In this document: piece after piece, positions 21,998 through 33,385 of the stretch | How positions within the stretch are numbered: the stretch's first letter is position 1 | How the letters are laid out: the number at the start of each line of letters is the position of its first letter | Assembly: GCA_023014365.1 (NCBI GenBank) | Contig: JAEBUN010000012.1 | Coordinates: 868,001 to 932,000, forward strand | Direction: 5' to 3' | DNA: 64,000 nt | Source: Lepiota brunneoincarnata | Taxonomy: Eukaryota > Basidiomycota > Agaricomycetes > Agaricales > Agaricaceae | The notes under the pieces: generated by a model | The model's input: only the letters and a program-made list of their open reading frames with translations | Database searches by the model: none | What the model was told of the DNA's origin: nothing | Position numbers and translations under genes: made by a program

Positions 21998-22563
21998 TCT
22001 GGAGCCCACCACGAGGGGGGTTTTCAGTTGAATTTCACGAGCCAAACACCAAAAAGACTTGGACACTGGCCCGCCTTTCACCTGCAAAGCAGAAAAAGGT
22101 TCAAGCAAAGACCGTAAAGTCACCCAAAACGTCCTTCGAGAACAGTCTCAGGAAGGTCGACCCCCCAAAACAGAGAACTACTTGGAATTCCAATCGTCCA
22201 GAAGGTTCTGAAGGCCTCATCGCCGCTAGTACCTCTCGAAAGCGAAAAGATCCCGTTAACTCTCTAGCTGCGAACACAGCGAGTGGTTCAGCAGTTGCAG
22301 TATCGAGAGAAGTCGCACAGCCGACCTCTACTGCTCCCAGAATTACACTAAGGCTTCCAGCCTCAGCTCGCAACATAGCGCATATTCTGCGCACCGAAAG
22401 CCAGGACGGCCAGACCGTTCCTACGCTAAGCTTAGCGGTTACAAACCAAAACTCGTTTCATACGAACCCTCCTGGTGCCTCTACGGTACCACAGATATCA
22501 CAGTCAACTCCGACTGTACAGACAAACCAAACTACGCCGTCTACGACGACTACAGCTAGAAAA
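21998..22563 (+). other. Leader between the 5' LTR and the gag ATG, open in the gag frame
   Basis: No stop in the gag frame over this stretch: it reads as a basic, Ser/Thr-rich peptide with APRITLRLPAS before joining MGHERM. Copy 2 differs by a 1-nt indel near 38879, so the first part is not conserved as a frame, but the portion from about 22060 onward is open in both. Either Gag starts upstream of 22564 (non-AUG or spliced leader) or this is chance. One TAAGCTTA at 22427. Confidence 0.45.
22000..22017 (+). promoter_or_regulatory. Putative tRNA primer-binding site
   Basis: TGGAGCCCACCACGAGGG starts 2 nt after the LTR end; the initial TGG would pair with a tRNA CCA end. Copy 2 has TGGAGCCCACTGCGAGGG at the same place (38829). 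I cannot identify the tRNA from sequence alone. Confidence 0.55.
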
Positions 22564-24046
22564 ATGGGACACGAGCGTATGCCAATTCCCTTTAGCAATA
22601 ATGCTCCCAGATGGGATGCATCAAAACCACAGACATTGAGAAATTATCTCTGGACGCTTGAACGGCTCTTCACGATAACGAAGACGACGGACGATGCAGA
22701 AAGGATAAATTGGGCAGTGTCATATGTGGACCAGGATATCCGTGAAGAGTGGATGAGTTTTGCGGAGTTCCCAGCAGGAAGCTGGACAGGCTTCGTAGAG
22801 AGATTGAAGAAAGAGTATCCCGAGACTGTGGCAGCCTGAGCAGGGCTCAGTGCGACGATTGAGGGAACTCTGCACAGAGAGTAGAGGCATTGCAATGAAT
22901 GAGGAGCATAGAGTCTTAGACTTCAAAAGGCGATTCATCCTAGAAGCAGAGAAGTGCCTGAAGTCGCCGGCGGTAGTCTCGAACCGAGAGCTAGTCGAGT
23001 TATTTACGAGCGCACTGGACTCCGTGTTCCAGGACGTACTCAATGCGAGATTAGCGATCACCGGGGCGCGTAGAACCGCGAGCGATGGGTCGGCACTAAC
23101 TGCGAAGGATTTACGCGAAGAGGACCCCTATGATTGGAGGATCGTCGTGGATAAAGCCGTCGAAATTTCGATTGGCAAAACACTTATGCGATCCCTTCAT
23201 CAGGATTCAAGGCCGGTGAACTCGGCATCAATGAGCCATCCACCTGCGACGTCCGGAACAGGGACTTATGACCCTGTAGTAAAGCGAGAGCTGCAAAGCT
23301 TAAAACAGAAGTTTCAGGATGAAGTCTCGCAGATGGCAGGCGGTCTCGCTGAGCTTAAGGACCTCATGAATATCCAGGGGCATACCTTAAAATCATACTT
23401 AGAGAGTTTGGCGAAAGAAGGACATAATCATGCCGGTTATAATCACGCTCAGAGGAATACCGGAAGTGGGTCGGCAGGGTTGCTTTCCGATCGCAAGTGT
23501 TTCTACTGCTGGTTATTAGGGCATAGTTGGTTATTCTGCCCGGACATGGAGGCGGATAAACAAGCTGGCCGAATTAGAGTCGAAGGGAACAAAATATATA
23601 TGGGAGATGGCTCGAGTATCCCTCGAGGAGAAGGGCCTATTAAAGAGAAAGTGGCAAAGTACTATGCGACAAAGGGACAACTCTTCGTTCAGATACCAGA
23701 ACTGCCGGAGGTTGAGCCTGAGTTACCGCAAGTGCCAACGTCAGCGGTGTTTGCACAGAGAGCGTTCCCGAGGTCAGAAAACCAAAGGTCACCAGCGGAA
23801 GAAGAAGTCCGCCGTCTGAAGCAGCGCATGGAAATGTTAGAGACAGTTGCCATCCACGCCGGGAGTGCCCCAAAGGTTAAGCTTATGACCAGAAAGGATG
23901 ATAATGTTGAGATACAGTCTTTGGCCGAGCAATTGGCCCAGATACAGGCTAAGCTTAGTGGTTTGACGGATGGTACGCCCTCGGCAAGCCAGTATTTGGA
24001 CACCAGGAGTGGCGCGAAGACTTGGAACTCAGAGTCGGGTTTCTAA
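22564..24046 (+). pseudogene. gag: gag, family T copy 1 (1-bp frameshift)
   Basis: Structural protein of the retrotransposon particle. ATG at 22564; the N-terminal part (WDASKPQTLRNYLWTLERLF) is a capsid-like domain of the fungal Gypsy Gag type; a CCHC zinc knuckle CFYCWLLGHSWLFC lies at 23498-23539, for RNA binding; the C-terminus is predicted helical (RRLKQRMEMLE). An extra C near 22836 shifts the frame after about 91 codons and creates a TGA at 22837-22839; the rest is open from 22850 to the stop TAA at 24044-24046. Copy 2 lacks this insertion. The slippery heptamer sits immediately before the stop. Confidence 0.9.
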
Positions 24047-25155
24047 AGGGTTCGAGGAAGGAGCCGGCTCTGAAGAAGAAGGTCGCCTTCGCCAGAGGAC
24101 AGACTCCTGAGGACGCGTCGGATTCCGAGCGATCAGAAGAATCAGAAAATGAGGAAATAGGGCAGACAACGGAGAAACCAATGCGTGCCGCAGCAGGAGA
24201 ATTACCATATAGAAATGTGAAACCACTGCGCCTGGTCGTTGAGGTACCACCACTACCTGTCAGAAGGATGGAACCATCCAAGAAGGAGCCTGCGTATAAG
24301 CACCAGGCCCCTATAGAGAGGAATGTCGATGTTGAGGAAGTACTCAGCAGGGTATTGAAGCGAGAAGCCTCAGTATCGCATGGAGAACTCTTGGCCTTGT
24401 CACCGATATACAGGAATGCTTATAGAGAGCGCATTATGAGAAAACGGGTACCCACGAGTCAAAGCTTAATAGCAGGAGTAGGGCCCGGGGACGATAATAC
24501 AGAAGATATAGAGATTAATAGTGGGCCAGTACAAGTCATGATAACGGAGTTGGCAGATGGCTCTCGGAAGTATGATACGGTGCTCCGAGAAGGCTCGGCA
24601 ACCCAAGCCTGGGTAGCTCAGGATCCAATCATGCAGTACTTGGAGTCACTGCCCCGAAGAGACAGGGGACGGCAAGTGTTTATTGCGAAAGAATGCGAGT
24701 CGTTGAGAGTAGTGCCAACTCTGATAAATGGGATTCGGCAGGAAGAGGCCTTGCTAGATAGCGGGTCACAGATCGTCTCCATGAGTCAGGAAGCGGCGAT
24801 TGCATGTCAAGTTTCTTGGGACCCAGATACTACGATAAATTTGCAGAGTGCGAATGGGCAGGTTGAAAAGACTTGTGGATTGGCAAAGAACGTAGGCTTT
24901 ACCTGCAGGGGAGTCACAATCTATTTGCAAGTTCACATCGTTCGTAGCCCCGCGTATCGAGTACTCCTGGGACGACCCTTTGATGTAATGACGGCTAGCG
25001 AAGTCAGGAATAGCGCCAGTGGCGAGCAAACCTTGGTTATTACGGACCCAAATACCAGAGAAAGGGCTGTGTTACCAACTTATGCTCGAGGAGAGTGTAA
25101 TCCTCCTAAGCTTAGGGAAAACAGTCAAAATTTTCAAGAAACCTCAATGAGTTGA
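24022..25155 (+). CDS. pro: Aspartic protease (retropepsin) domain protein, family T copy 1
   Basis: Processes the polyprotein. The frame is in -1 relative to gag and overlaps its end; it has no ATG at its beginning, so expression by frameshifting at 24037 is the natural reading. The first 190 codons are acidic/basic linker; the active-site block LLDSGSQIV follows at 24751-24777 with catalytic Asp codon 24757-24759, and LGRPFD near 24970 fits the C-terminal hydrophobic-Gly block of retropepsins. It ends ATG AGT TGA at 25155, overlapping pol. No internal stops. Confidence 0.85.
   Translation: MELRVGFLKGSRKEPALKKKVAFARGQTPEDASDSERSEESENEEIGQTTEKPMRAAAGELPYRNVKPLRLVVEVPPLPVRRMEPSKKEPAYKHQAPIERNVDVEEVLSRVLKREASVSHGELLALSPIYRNAYRERIMRKRVPTSQSLIAGVGPGDDNTEDIEINSGPVQVMITELADGSRKYDTVLREGSATQAWVAQDPIMQYLESLPRRDRGRQVFIAKECESLRVVPTLINGIRQEEALLDSGSQIVSMSQEAAIACQVSWDPDTTINLQSANGQVEKTCGLAKNVGFTCRGVTIYLQVHIVRSPAYRVLLGRPFDVMTASEVRNSASGEQTLVITDPNTRERAVLPTYARGECNPPKLRENSQNFQETSMS
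24037..24043 (+). promoter_or_regulatory. Predicted -1 frameshift site gag/pro (GGGTTTC)
   Basis: In the gag frame the heptamer reads G GGT TTC and is followed at once by the gag stop TAA. A -1 slip leads directly into the pro frame (Gly-Phe-Leu-Lys-Gly). Same sequence at 40864-40870 and at 1107-1113. Downstream structure not evaluated. Confidence 0.7.
25128..25134 (+). promoter_or_regulatory. Predicted -1 frameshift site pro/pol (AAATTTT)
   Basis: In the pro frame the heptamer reads A AAT TTT, 21 nt before the end of pro; slipping by -1 enters the pol frame (next codon TCA at 25134) with no stop before pol. Conserved at 41955-41961 and in the old copy near 2200-2206. Confidence 0.68.
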
Positions 25156-28100
25156 CTGAGGGACAAGGAGAGGTGGCTTGTATAATAGACTATGATGATG
25201 AGAAGGGCCCTGTCGTCGCACAAACACTAAGCTTAGCAAAAGGAAGCTTCTCAGAGGCCGAGCTACAGCTAATGTTCATTGACCGAGTCATACGCGATGA
25301 GGACTGCCCACAGGAAGATAAAGCAACGGCGTTATTGTGCCTAGGATGCATAGCCAACGCGCAGGGCACAGAGGACCAGGGAATAACTGTCTTCGAAACA
25401 GAAGAAGATGACAAAGATACGGTACAATGCCTGGCTGGGAAGAAATATAAACCAGTAGCCTTAAAAGTGAGGCCAGTGTTGGGTGATCTACTGGAGAGAT
25501 TCAGGATAAAACGAGAAATAAAAGGGGACCCACTGGCAGAAATGCCTGAGCTTAGCGTGCATCCTCCAGAGTTTGTCCCGACAGGCAGATATACGGAGGA
25601 GTGTAAGCTTAAGCTGGACGAAGCCCATGCAGGGGATTTCTTGTGGCCAGAGGAAAGAAAGCTGATGCACCACATCATGATGCTTCAAGAAAAGGCATTC
25701 GCCTGGACAGATGAGGAAAAGGGATGTTTTAGGGAAGATTTCTTCCCGCCGATCGAGATACCGACAGTAGAACATACTCCGTGGGTTGAGAAACCCATTC
25801 CGATTCCACCAGCGATCTATGATGAAGTTTGTGCCATTATAAAGAGAAAGATTAGTGCTGGTGTATACGAGCCGTCGAACTCATCCTATAGATCCAGATG
25901 GTTCTGTGTGGTGAAGAAAGATGGGAAAAGTTTGAGACTGGTACACAGCTTGGAACCGCTGAACAAAGTGACGATAGCGCATTCAGGACTGCCGCCAGCA
26001 ATGGAAGATTTGGCAATGCACTTCGCAGGCAGAGCTTGCGGAGGCATTCTGGATCTATATGTTGGCTATGACGAACGACTGTTAGCTGAGTCGTCTCGGG
26101 ACTTAACAACGTTCCAGACACCTTTTGGAGCGCTACGCTTAGTGACGTTACCCATGGGATGGACCAATTCAGTGCCTATATTTCATGAGGATGTAACAGC
26201 GATCCTAACCAGTGAGATACCAGAATACACGATGCCGTACATAGATGATGTACCTATCAGAGGACCCAAAACCAGATATGAGTTGCCAGATGGCATGGAA
26301 GAGACGCTGAAAGAAAACCCAGGGATCCGACGATTTGTATGGGAACACATGCAGACGGTCAATAGGATTCTACAGAGGATGAAATACGTAGGAGGAACCT
26401 TCTCTGGGCCCAAGACGACTATCTGCGCTGATGAAATCACCGTAGTGGGTTTTGAATGCTCTTATAAAGGACGGTTGCCTGCCACAGACACCATTGGGAA
26501 GATATTAAGATGGGGGGATTGCGAGAATGTCTCCGAGCTAAGGGGTTTTCTAGGAACAGCTATGCGCTGCAGGAATCATATCCCGAAGTTCATAGCCATT
26601 GCTGCACCTCTATACGAAAAGCTTAAGAAAGGGCAAGAGTTTGAATGGGGAGAAAATGAACAGAAAGCACAGCAGGAGCTGAAAGATGCGATTCAACGCT
26701 GTTTCCCGACCAGGAACCCCGAATTCCCGAGTAAACAACCCATAGTAGTAGCCATGGATACCTCATGGAGGGCGGTGGGATACTACATATATCAGCGAGA
26801 TGGAGAAGACGCTAAGCTTATACATTATGCGAAGTTTGGGTCAATATTGTTGGACGAGAGACAGCAGAGGTATTCTCAGCCCAAGCGAGAGCTATGCGGC
26901 TTAAGAATGGTGCTGGAACAGGAGAAATATTTGTTGTGGGGATCGAGAAATCTAGTAGTGGAAACAGACGCGAAGTTTCTCTTTGGGATGTTAAACAACC
27001 CAGGAAAACTCCCGAACGCTACTGTAAACCGTTGGGTGGACTTCATTAGATTGTTCCACTTCACGCTAGTACACAAAGAAGGAAAGACATTTGGGCCGGA
27101 TGGACTGTCCAGACGACGTTACTATCCCGGTGATGAGACAGCCCGTCGTTTCGACGACGGATCCGAGGACGAGGGAGAGGAGTTCGAGTTGATCAAAGGA
27201 GATCCGGGGGCTGCAGATCCGTTACCCTTGGAAGCCTTCTGTGATGAGATCGACAGTCGCTCTGGCTTCTACCAGGGTCTGGCACGTGATGTGTATGATT
27301 TTGAGTATGAGCTGGATCAAGCTCGGGAAGAGTACTTGGATGAACAACAGGCTAAGCTTAGGGTTATAGAAAACCCAGCGTGCCCAGAAAACCACTGACA
27401 AGTACTAAGCTTAATGACGGATGTCAGGCTAATGCCAGATTTCGAAGAGGAAAAGTTGACCGAGATAGAGGAAGCGTATGATGAATCGCGTAGGACAGAT
27501 ACAGCGCGAATACAAGACGGAAGAATACCCAAAGTCAGGGAATACCTGAAAACAGGGGGCAGTAGCGCAGCTGAAGGCTTGGATGAGCCGGATCTGCGTA
27601 AGCTTAAGCATATGGTGGGGCATTTCTTCTTGGACGAAGAGGGGAGACTGTATAGGATGAGCCCTAGCGGTCAGCATCAGCTAGTAGTGGATAAGGAGCA
27701 ACGTATGTATATGTTGCGAGCCAGCCACGACTTCCTAGGACACAGGGGAATATACGCAACCACTAAGCTTATAACGCAGAGGTTCTGGTGGCCGGAAGTT
27801 GAAGGAGACGTAACTTGGTATGTGCAATCGTGCCATCTATGCCAGCAACGACAAAAGGCGATCATCGAGACGCCGCCAATAGTAACGCCCACGCCGTCGA
27901 TATTCCAAGTGCTACATGTGGACACACTACATATGACGCCAAGTTCTAATGGGTGTAGTTATATTGTGCATGGAAGGTGTGGACTGTCGTCCTGGATGGA
28001 GGCAAAAGCTTTGAGAAAAGAGAATGCTAGTTCGATTGCGCAGTGGTTATTTGAAGATATCATTTGCAGATGGGGCTGTATAGTGAAGATTGTCACGGAC

Positions 28101-28856
28101 AACGGTTCTCCATTTAAGAAAGCTGTTCGATGGCTGGAAGAAAAATATGGGATAAAAGGAGTAACGATATCTCCTTACAATTCCAAAGCGAACGGGATTA
28201 TTGAAAGAGCCCACTGGGATGTGCGGCAAATGTTGTACAAAGCTACAGATGGAGATGTCAAAAAGTGGTATTGGCACCTACCGCACGTTATGTGGGCAGA
28301 TCGGATAACCATTAGAAAAGGAATGGGGTGTTCCCCGTACTTTCTGGTAACCGGAGCGCACCCGACGCTACCTCTGGATGTCAAAGAGGCCACTTGGCTA
28401 GTACAACTACCAAATAAGTACTTAACCACGGCTGAGTTAATAGGATACCGAGCTCAGGCTTTGGCAAAACATGTTCGGCATGTTGAGGAGGTGCGTCAGC
28501 GTGTTTCAGACACTAAGCTTAGCAAGGCTTGGGAGATGGAACGACAAGCAGCGCATAAGATAAAAGATTATCGCTTCGGCCCGGGAGATTTAGTATTAGT
28601 GAGAAACACAGCTATAGAGAGCTCAGCAGACAGGAAGATGAAACCCAGGTATCTAGGACCCATGGTGGTCATATCTAGATCGAAGGGAGGATCATATATC
28701 CTGGCAGAGTTGGATGGCTCTGTATGGCAGAATAAAGTGGCGGCGTTCAGAGTAATTCCCTACTTAGCCAGAAAACATATGCCGTTGCCGCTGGAGCTTA
28801 CAAGAGTTGTTAGATCTGTCGCCAGAGGGACTGAAGACCCTGGAGGAGACTACTGA
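25152..28856 (+). pseudogene. pol: pol (RT, RNase H, integrase), family T copy 1, with one nonsense and one frameshift
   Basis: Reverse transcriptase, RNase H and integrase polyprotein. [20 protein letters not shown] finger block at about 25918, catalytic YIDD at 26238-26249. RNase H: VVAMDTSWRAVGYY (26748) and [11 protein letters not shown] (26960). Integrase: HDFLGH...CHLCQQ zinc-binding motif (27727-27846), DDE core with HVDTLH (27915), TDNGSPF (28092) and IIERAH (28198), and a C-terminal GPY-like block (YLGPMVV, 28645). A TGA at 27396-27398 (CGA in copy 2) divides pol, and an extra T near 28799 replaces the C-terminus. No ATG opens the frame. Confidence 0.9.
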
Positions 28857-28978
28857 GGATGAGCCTAGTGACAGATGGGAGCCAGTAGAGTTGGAGGGAT
28901 AGAAAAAACCTGATATTGTGGACAGAACTATCTACTTATCGAAGGAAAACTATCCTGGGGACTGTAAAAGCGTTAAGC

Positions 28979-30325
28979 TTAAGCGGGGGAGGACTTGTCC
29001 AAGTCGGAAAGGTTGCGCAAAAGGCTTTTGAGACGGATGCGCTCTTGAATGAGGAATTGGAACCTCTTTAAGTTGGCTTCGAGCGAGGGAATAGCATCGA
29101 TGAAGTCCCGGCTGAGCGAATTGAGGTCGCATTTGACTGACCGAGCGTCGTCACTGCGAGATTCGGATTCGTACTCGTCGCGAGAGTGAGACAGGAGGTT
29201 TTGGAGTTCCTGGAGCAAACGAGCTGCCCGGGAGAAGTGTCAGTACCGTTAAGCTTAGCGAAGAGAAGTGAGAAATTGCCCACCAGATAAGCCCGCAAAG
29301 GTGCGCTCATCGGAAGCGGACTCGGTACGGGCGCGCTTGGCAGTATTGGCGCTGGCTTTGGCTAGAACCTGTTCAGCCCGGACATAACAGCAGTGTTTAG
29401 TGTTCATATTGGGAACTTGACAATAGGAAAGAAGACGGACGGTGCCTTTAGACGATGAGGACTTTTTGACGGTCTCCTAAAGAGGGAGGAAGTCAGAATC
29501 AGTGGTTGGGGGGAGTGGAGCTGGCGCACCACGTCGGAGGTAGACAAACGACGCTTGCGATAAGGCGAGACTACACGAACCTCTTCGACGATAGCTTGAG
29601 AGACCTCCTCATCGACCATCATGTCCTGGAGGCGAGCGATTATCTCAGCCAATGTAATAGGTTGAGAAGCAGCTATATTACTGTGTCAGCACCAGTTGCT
29701 CGGGAGTTGGAAGCACTGGGCATACTCTCAGCAAGCTCGGTATCGGTGTCTACCACAACAGCAGCAGAGACAGGGGCCTTGCGACCTTTGCGAGGCTAAG
29801 CTTATACATGAGGAGACGATTGGAGCCAAAAGAACGCTAAGCTTACGCGTTTGGGGACAGCAGAGCCTTCGGCAACGTTGGAGGAAGTAGAGCCAGTCGT
29901 GGACGATGGGTTCTGAGCCTCTTCAGTCCTGGATTTGTGGGATTCTTCGGAACGAACGCGATTAATGCGGCTACAGCATTCAGAGAGCGCCTTATAGATT
30001 GCGGGCATCTCATAAGACGAATGGTAGTTGTTTTGGTAAATTTCGTAGAGCTTGCGGATACGGAAGACGTAGTCCTGGTTGACATGAAGCTTGATAGCCT
30101 CATTATCCTCCGATAACGCTTCAATATAAGCAGACTAGAAATGATTTGGAAACGGCGAGAGAAGCATGGAAAGAGTAGACATACCCCAGGGGCGTCGAAC
30201 GCAAGGAGAGCCTTCTCGACGAGGGGACGAGCGACTTGGCCGTTTTGCAGGCACTGAAGACGACCTTTGGCGTTGCTGATGAGATCGTCGAGCTCAACCT
30301 GGAGATGGGGGATAGAAGAAGCCAT
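28979..30325 (-). CDS. Family T antisense gene 2, copy 1: spliced, about 358 aa, helical C-terminus
   Basis: Transcribed toward pol. Start ATG 30325; six exons deduced from GT...AG introns of 50-60 nt: 30325-30185, 30134-29847, 29795-29726, 29672-29533 (or 29530), 29476-29284, 29223-28979; the lengths sum to a multiple of three. The product begins MASSIPHLQ, has a helical central part (IRKLYEIYQNN, SECCSRINRVR), a basic segment with a Cys pair (NTKHCCYVRAEQ) and a leucine-rich C-terminus (LLQELQNLLSHSRDEYESES, later LIQERIRLKSLLRNLSD) likely to form a coiled coil. Intron 2 starts and ends within TAAGCTTA palindromes (29838 and 29797), and the stop codon lies in another (28974-28981). I do not recognise the family; particle-associated, regulatory and captured-host origins are all open. 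Confidence 0.72.
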
Positions 30326-31010
30326 TTTCTTGCGAAGGGTGTCTGCTAGAATGAGACGTCGCTCCCTCGCTTTTATAAGAAAAGGCCGTAGGCAGTGATG
30401 ACGAATCATAACGAGTGGATGAAGAGCACCCTCCACCCTAAGCTTATGACCTGAGGGGCCTAGGAAACCTGTAATCTTGAGTAGCCAGCCTTCGACAGAC
30501 TTGCTGAACCACAGTTGCCTTATTAGGTAACATGTCGCCAGGGTCTCGCGGTTATCAGTGTGCACAGGGATTCTGATGGAACGGTGAGGGCACCGATTTC
30601 AATTTGGCTAGGGGGAGATGGGTCCCAAGGGGCGCTTCAGTTTGACAGTTTGACGCGAGCTTTTTCGCGAGGAGCTTTTTCGAACAGCGTGGACAGGCTG
30701 GTTCGGGCTTGTAAGTAAACCGGAGCGGATGAGCCGGGTCGCTATGCGTTGCGGGTCACGGCGTGCTGAGATGTCAATAAACATCACTGATAGATCAGAG
30801 AGGCATATAATGAGTATATAAGTGACTGGCAACCTAAACTAGCTTAGGAGTCTCCCAGGAGGTCTTTAGCTTAGCTTTAGGAGATGACAAGAAAGTCAAA
30901 AACAGTTTAGCTTAACTCAGTAGGAGACAAGGAACAACAAGATGACTATTGGGATGTATATACATGACAAGATTATATACTACATCCAAGAAGTAAACTA
31001 GGCGCAGAGA
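30326..31010. other. Intergenic region between the two antisense genes
   Basis: No gene. Likely holds the promoter of antisense gene 2: on the minus strand TATATACTCATTATATG lies near 30800-30820, and an AT-rich block occurs at 30960-31000. One TAAGCTTA at 30439. Confidence 0.5.
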
Positions 31011-33385
31011 TCACTCAAGGTCTTCTAGAACAGACTCCGGATCCTGAGTCATCGGGAAAGCGAGGAAGAGAAGCGATTTGAGCTCCTCGAATTCCTCGTA
31101 TGTCGGGACCCCCGGAAAGTTGTTGGCGAACTCAAAGAACGCCCGAACGTCTTCAAGGGAGTCGGCCATACCCATCTCTACAAAAGCCACGTCGTTACCG
31201 TCCAAGGCAGTCCTGGTAGCTTGCATCTCCTGGACGAATTGATAAACTACACGGCGGTGGTGAAATGCCGAAGCCTCGTAAGCGACGCGGTTCGCCTCCA
31301 GGCTGACCAAGCTAGAGGACACAACACGCGCGAACGCGGCCAGATCTAGAAAAATAAAGAGAATAAGAAAAGGGAAAAATAGTGAACAGAGAAACTTACG
31401 GTATTCACTGGTCAGTGAGGATGTGACCAGGGCGTTCGCAACGCCGGCCGAAACCCGGGGATGGTCCACGAAGGTACAAGGGTAGTTGTACAAGTCGCAG
31501 CTGCGACACTTCTTACCCTTGCCCAGAGGCTCGCACTCCAACTTACGAGCAGCGCAAGAAGGACACCGAGACCGAGGTGGCACGTACTGGAGCAGATGTC
31601 AAAGCCGTCAGTAAGGAACCACGAGAAAACTTGGAGAACGTACCGAAAGCTGGCTAGCTGCCAGCAGCCTAGGAAAGTCCTCACAAAAGAGCGGGACTGG
31701 GTGCCGGTATCCATGGTCCCGAATAATTTCGGCCTCAGAGCGCCGAACGCGAGCCCGGGGAACGTATTTCTTCGTCCGCGTGTTGGAACTCTTCTTGGAC
31801 GAAAGGACGCGTTGTTGACGCGACGGGCCAGCATGAGGGGACTCTTGAGGGATCTCCGGAACCACCGGGCTAGGCAAACGAGAAAGGACGGGGGTCGGAG
31901 AAGCTAAGAACGCGTCTTGAAAAACAAAAGTCGGTTCTTGAGGGGCAGGCGAAGGCTCCAGAAGGAGCTCCAAATCTGGAGAAGGAGAAATTGTAAGGGG
32001 ACTGGCGCCATGTGCTTCGCATTGCGCCCCCCCTTACGCAAGGTACTTCTAGGGACCTGTGGTTGGACGTCCGGGCTCGGCCTTCTTAGCTGATGCCCGA
32101 TGCCCGAGCCCGGTCTCGGCCTTCGGCCACCCCCATCCCCGAGCCCGATCTGCGGGCGACTTCTATTATTAGTTGCTTGTCTATTGTTTGCGTACGTTAT
32201 TACTGGTAGCTATCGTAGTGTCTGGTTACCCGGTCTGTGCGCAGACCACTATGTATATATATAGCGTGGGTGGCGATTGTAATCGCCACCTGAATATCAA
32301 CTTGGTTCCGGTGCCTTACTTCCCCTAACAGAAATCTCCACGGTGCTTGCGGGAGACGCGACTGGAGCGCCAGCTAAGTGAGGTGGTGATGGTGTTGGGC
32401 ACCTAGGCGAAGCCAGCACCTGTTGCCCATCCAGAGAAGAGGACCAGCTAAAGATTTTGAAGAGGTTGGCTTGAGAGATCTCAGGGACTGGAGAACGCGA
32501 TGACGAGTTAGAACCCGCCAGGAATAAGGGGAGAGGGGGCGGCGTCGATGATTTCGCCCTCTGTTTGCCTTTAAAGGCAGCTGGTATACGCGCTAAAGCA
32601 GAAGTCAGCGGAAAGAACAAATATATCGTGAAAAACGACTAAGCTTACGCGTTGAAGTAGCAGAAGAGAGTACGGGGGAAGAAGGCCGGTTTGTTGAAGG
32701 GCCCGGCACCTCCGAACCTGATGCAATACCCAAGGGAGGGAGCACCAGCGAGTCTTCCTCGTCCAGGGTGCGCAGAGAGACGGCGAGAGGGGGCAGCGAC
32801 ATTGAACTGGACAAAGCCTCTGTGGATAATCCACCAGAGGGCCCGCCAACGGGGATACCTGACGAGGGTTCTGCGGAAAATCCGGCAGAGCGCTCGTTGG
32901 TTGGATTGCACAACGACGCGATGGAAATCACGCGTCTTGGCACTGGAGCGTACAAAGGAGAGGCCGGCGGAGGAGTTGGTTCGCGGGGCGGAGAGTATGG
33001 TGGAGGAGGGGTCCTTGCCACACCCACCTGACGATTTCCGCAAGCTCCTCGAGCTCCTCGCCCTCCTCTAGCCCTCCTAGTACGCGGTGCTGGTGGTTCC
33101 CATTGAGGTAGGAGGTTGCGACGTGCCGGGAGGCGAATAGTGAGACCTAAAAGTAGAGAAAACATAAGTAAAGACAACGAGAACAGGGGAAAACGCGACT
33201 TACGTTGCGCGATCGATGATGAAGGCGCGCCTTGGGAAGCCATTGAGGCGTTGCTCGGCCCAGGGTAGCCTGAAAACAGTGTTAAGAAAACAGACAAAAC
33301 TGTAACTCGAACTCTACTTACTGGAAGAAGAGTCCGAGTCCTCCTCGTAGCGAGCACGTTTGCTGCTGTGCGTGTTTCTGTCCAT
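31011..33385 (-). pseudogene. Family T antisense gene 1, copy 1: Zn2Cys6-like protein, disrupted by a solo LTR
   Basis: Six exons: 33385-33322, 33269-33204, 33146-32649, 32592-31644, 31586-31400, 31345-31011. Without the 344 bp added by the LTR insertion in exon 4 they total 1755 nt, i.e. 584 aa plus stop. The protein has a Ser/acidic N-terminus with a basic patch (SSKRARYEED), an Arg/Gly segment, long Pro/Ser-rich stretches, and a cysteine cluster CX2CX6CX8CX2CX6C at residues 419, 422, 429, 438, 441 and 448, which matches the fungal Zn2Cys6 pattern; a helical acidic C-terminus follows. The third intron donor is inside TAAGCTTA (32640). The insertion adds 344 nt, shifts the frame and separates the zinc cluster from the N-terminus; copy 2 is uninterrupted. 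Confidence 0.8.
31992..32330. mobile_element. Solo LTR of a short, unrelated LTR element (339 bp)
   Basis: TGTAAGGGGA...TCCCCTAACA with duplication GAAAT (31987-31991 and 32331-32335); absent from copy 2 at the same position, which proves a recent insertion. Contains a TATA-like TATATATATAG near 32251 and is rich in GCCCGA/CCCGAGCC palindromes. No internal domain remains, so Copia-type or a small non-autonomous element are both possible. Confidence 0.88.

Noticed and set aside
23640..24281. Minus-strand ORFs opposite gag and pro (for example 23689-24003 and 23955-24281)
   Set aside because: They mirror Glu/Lys-rich sense codons, have no introns or homologous arrangement, and are shadows, unlike the spliced antisense genes beyond pol.
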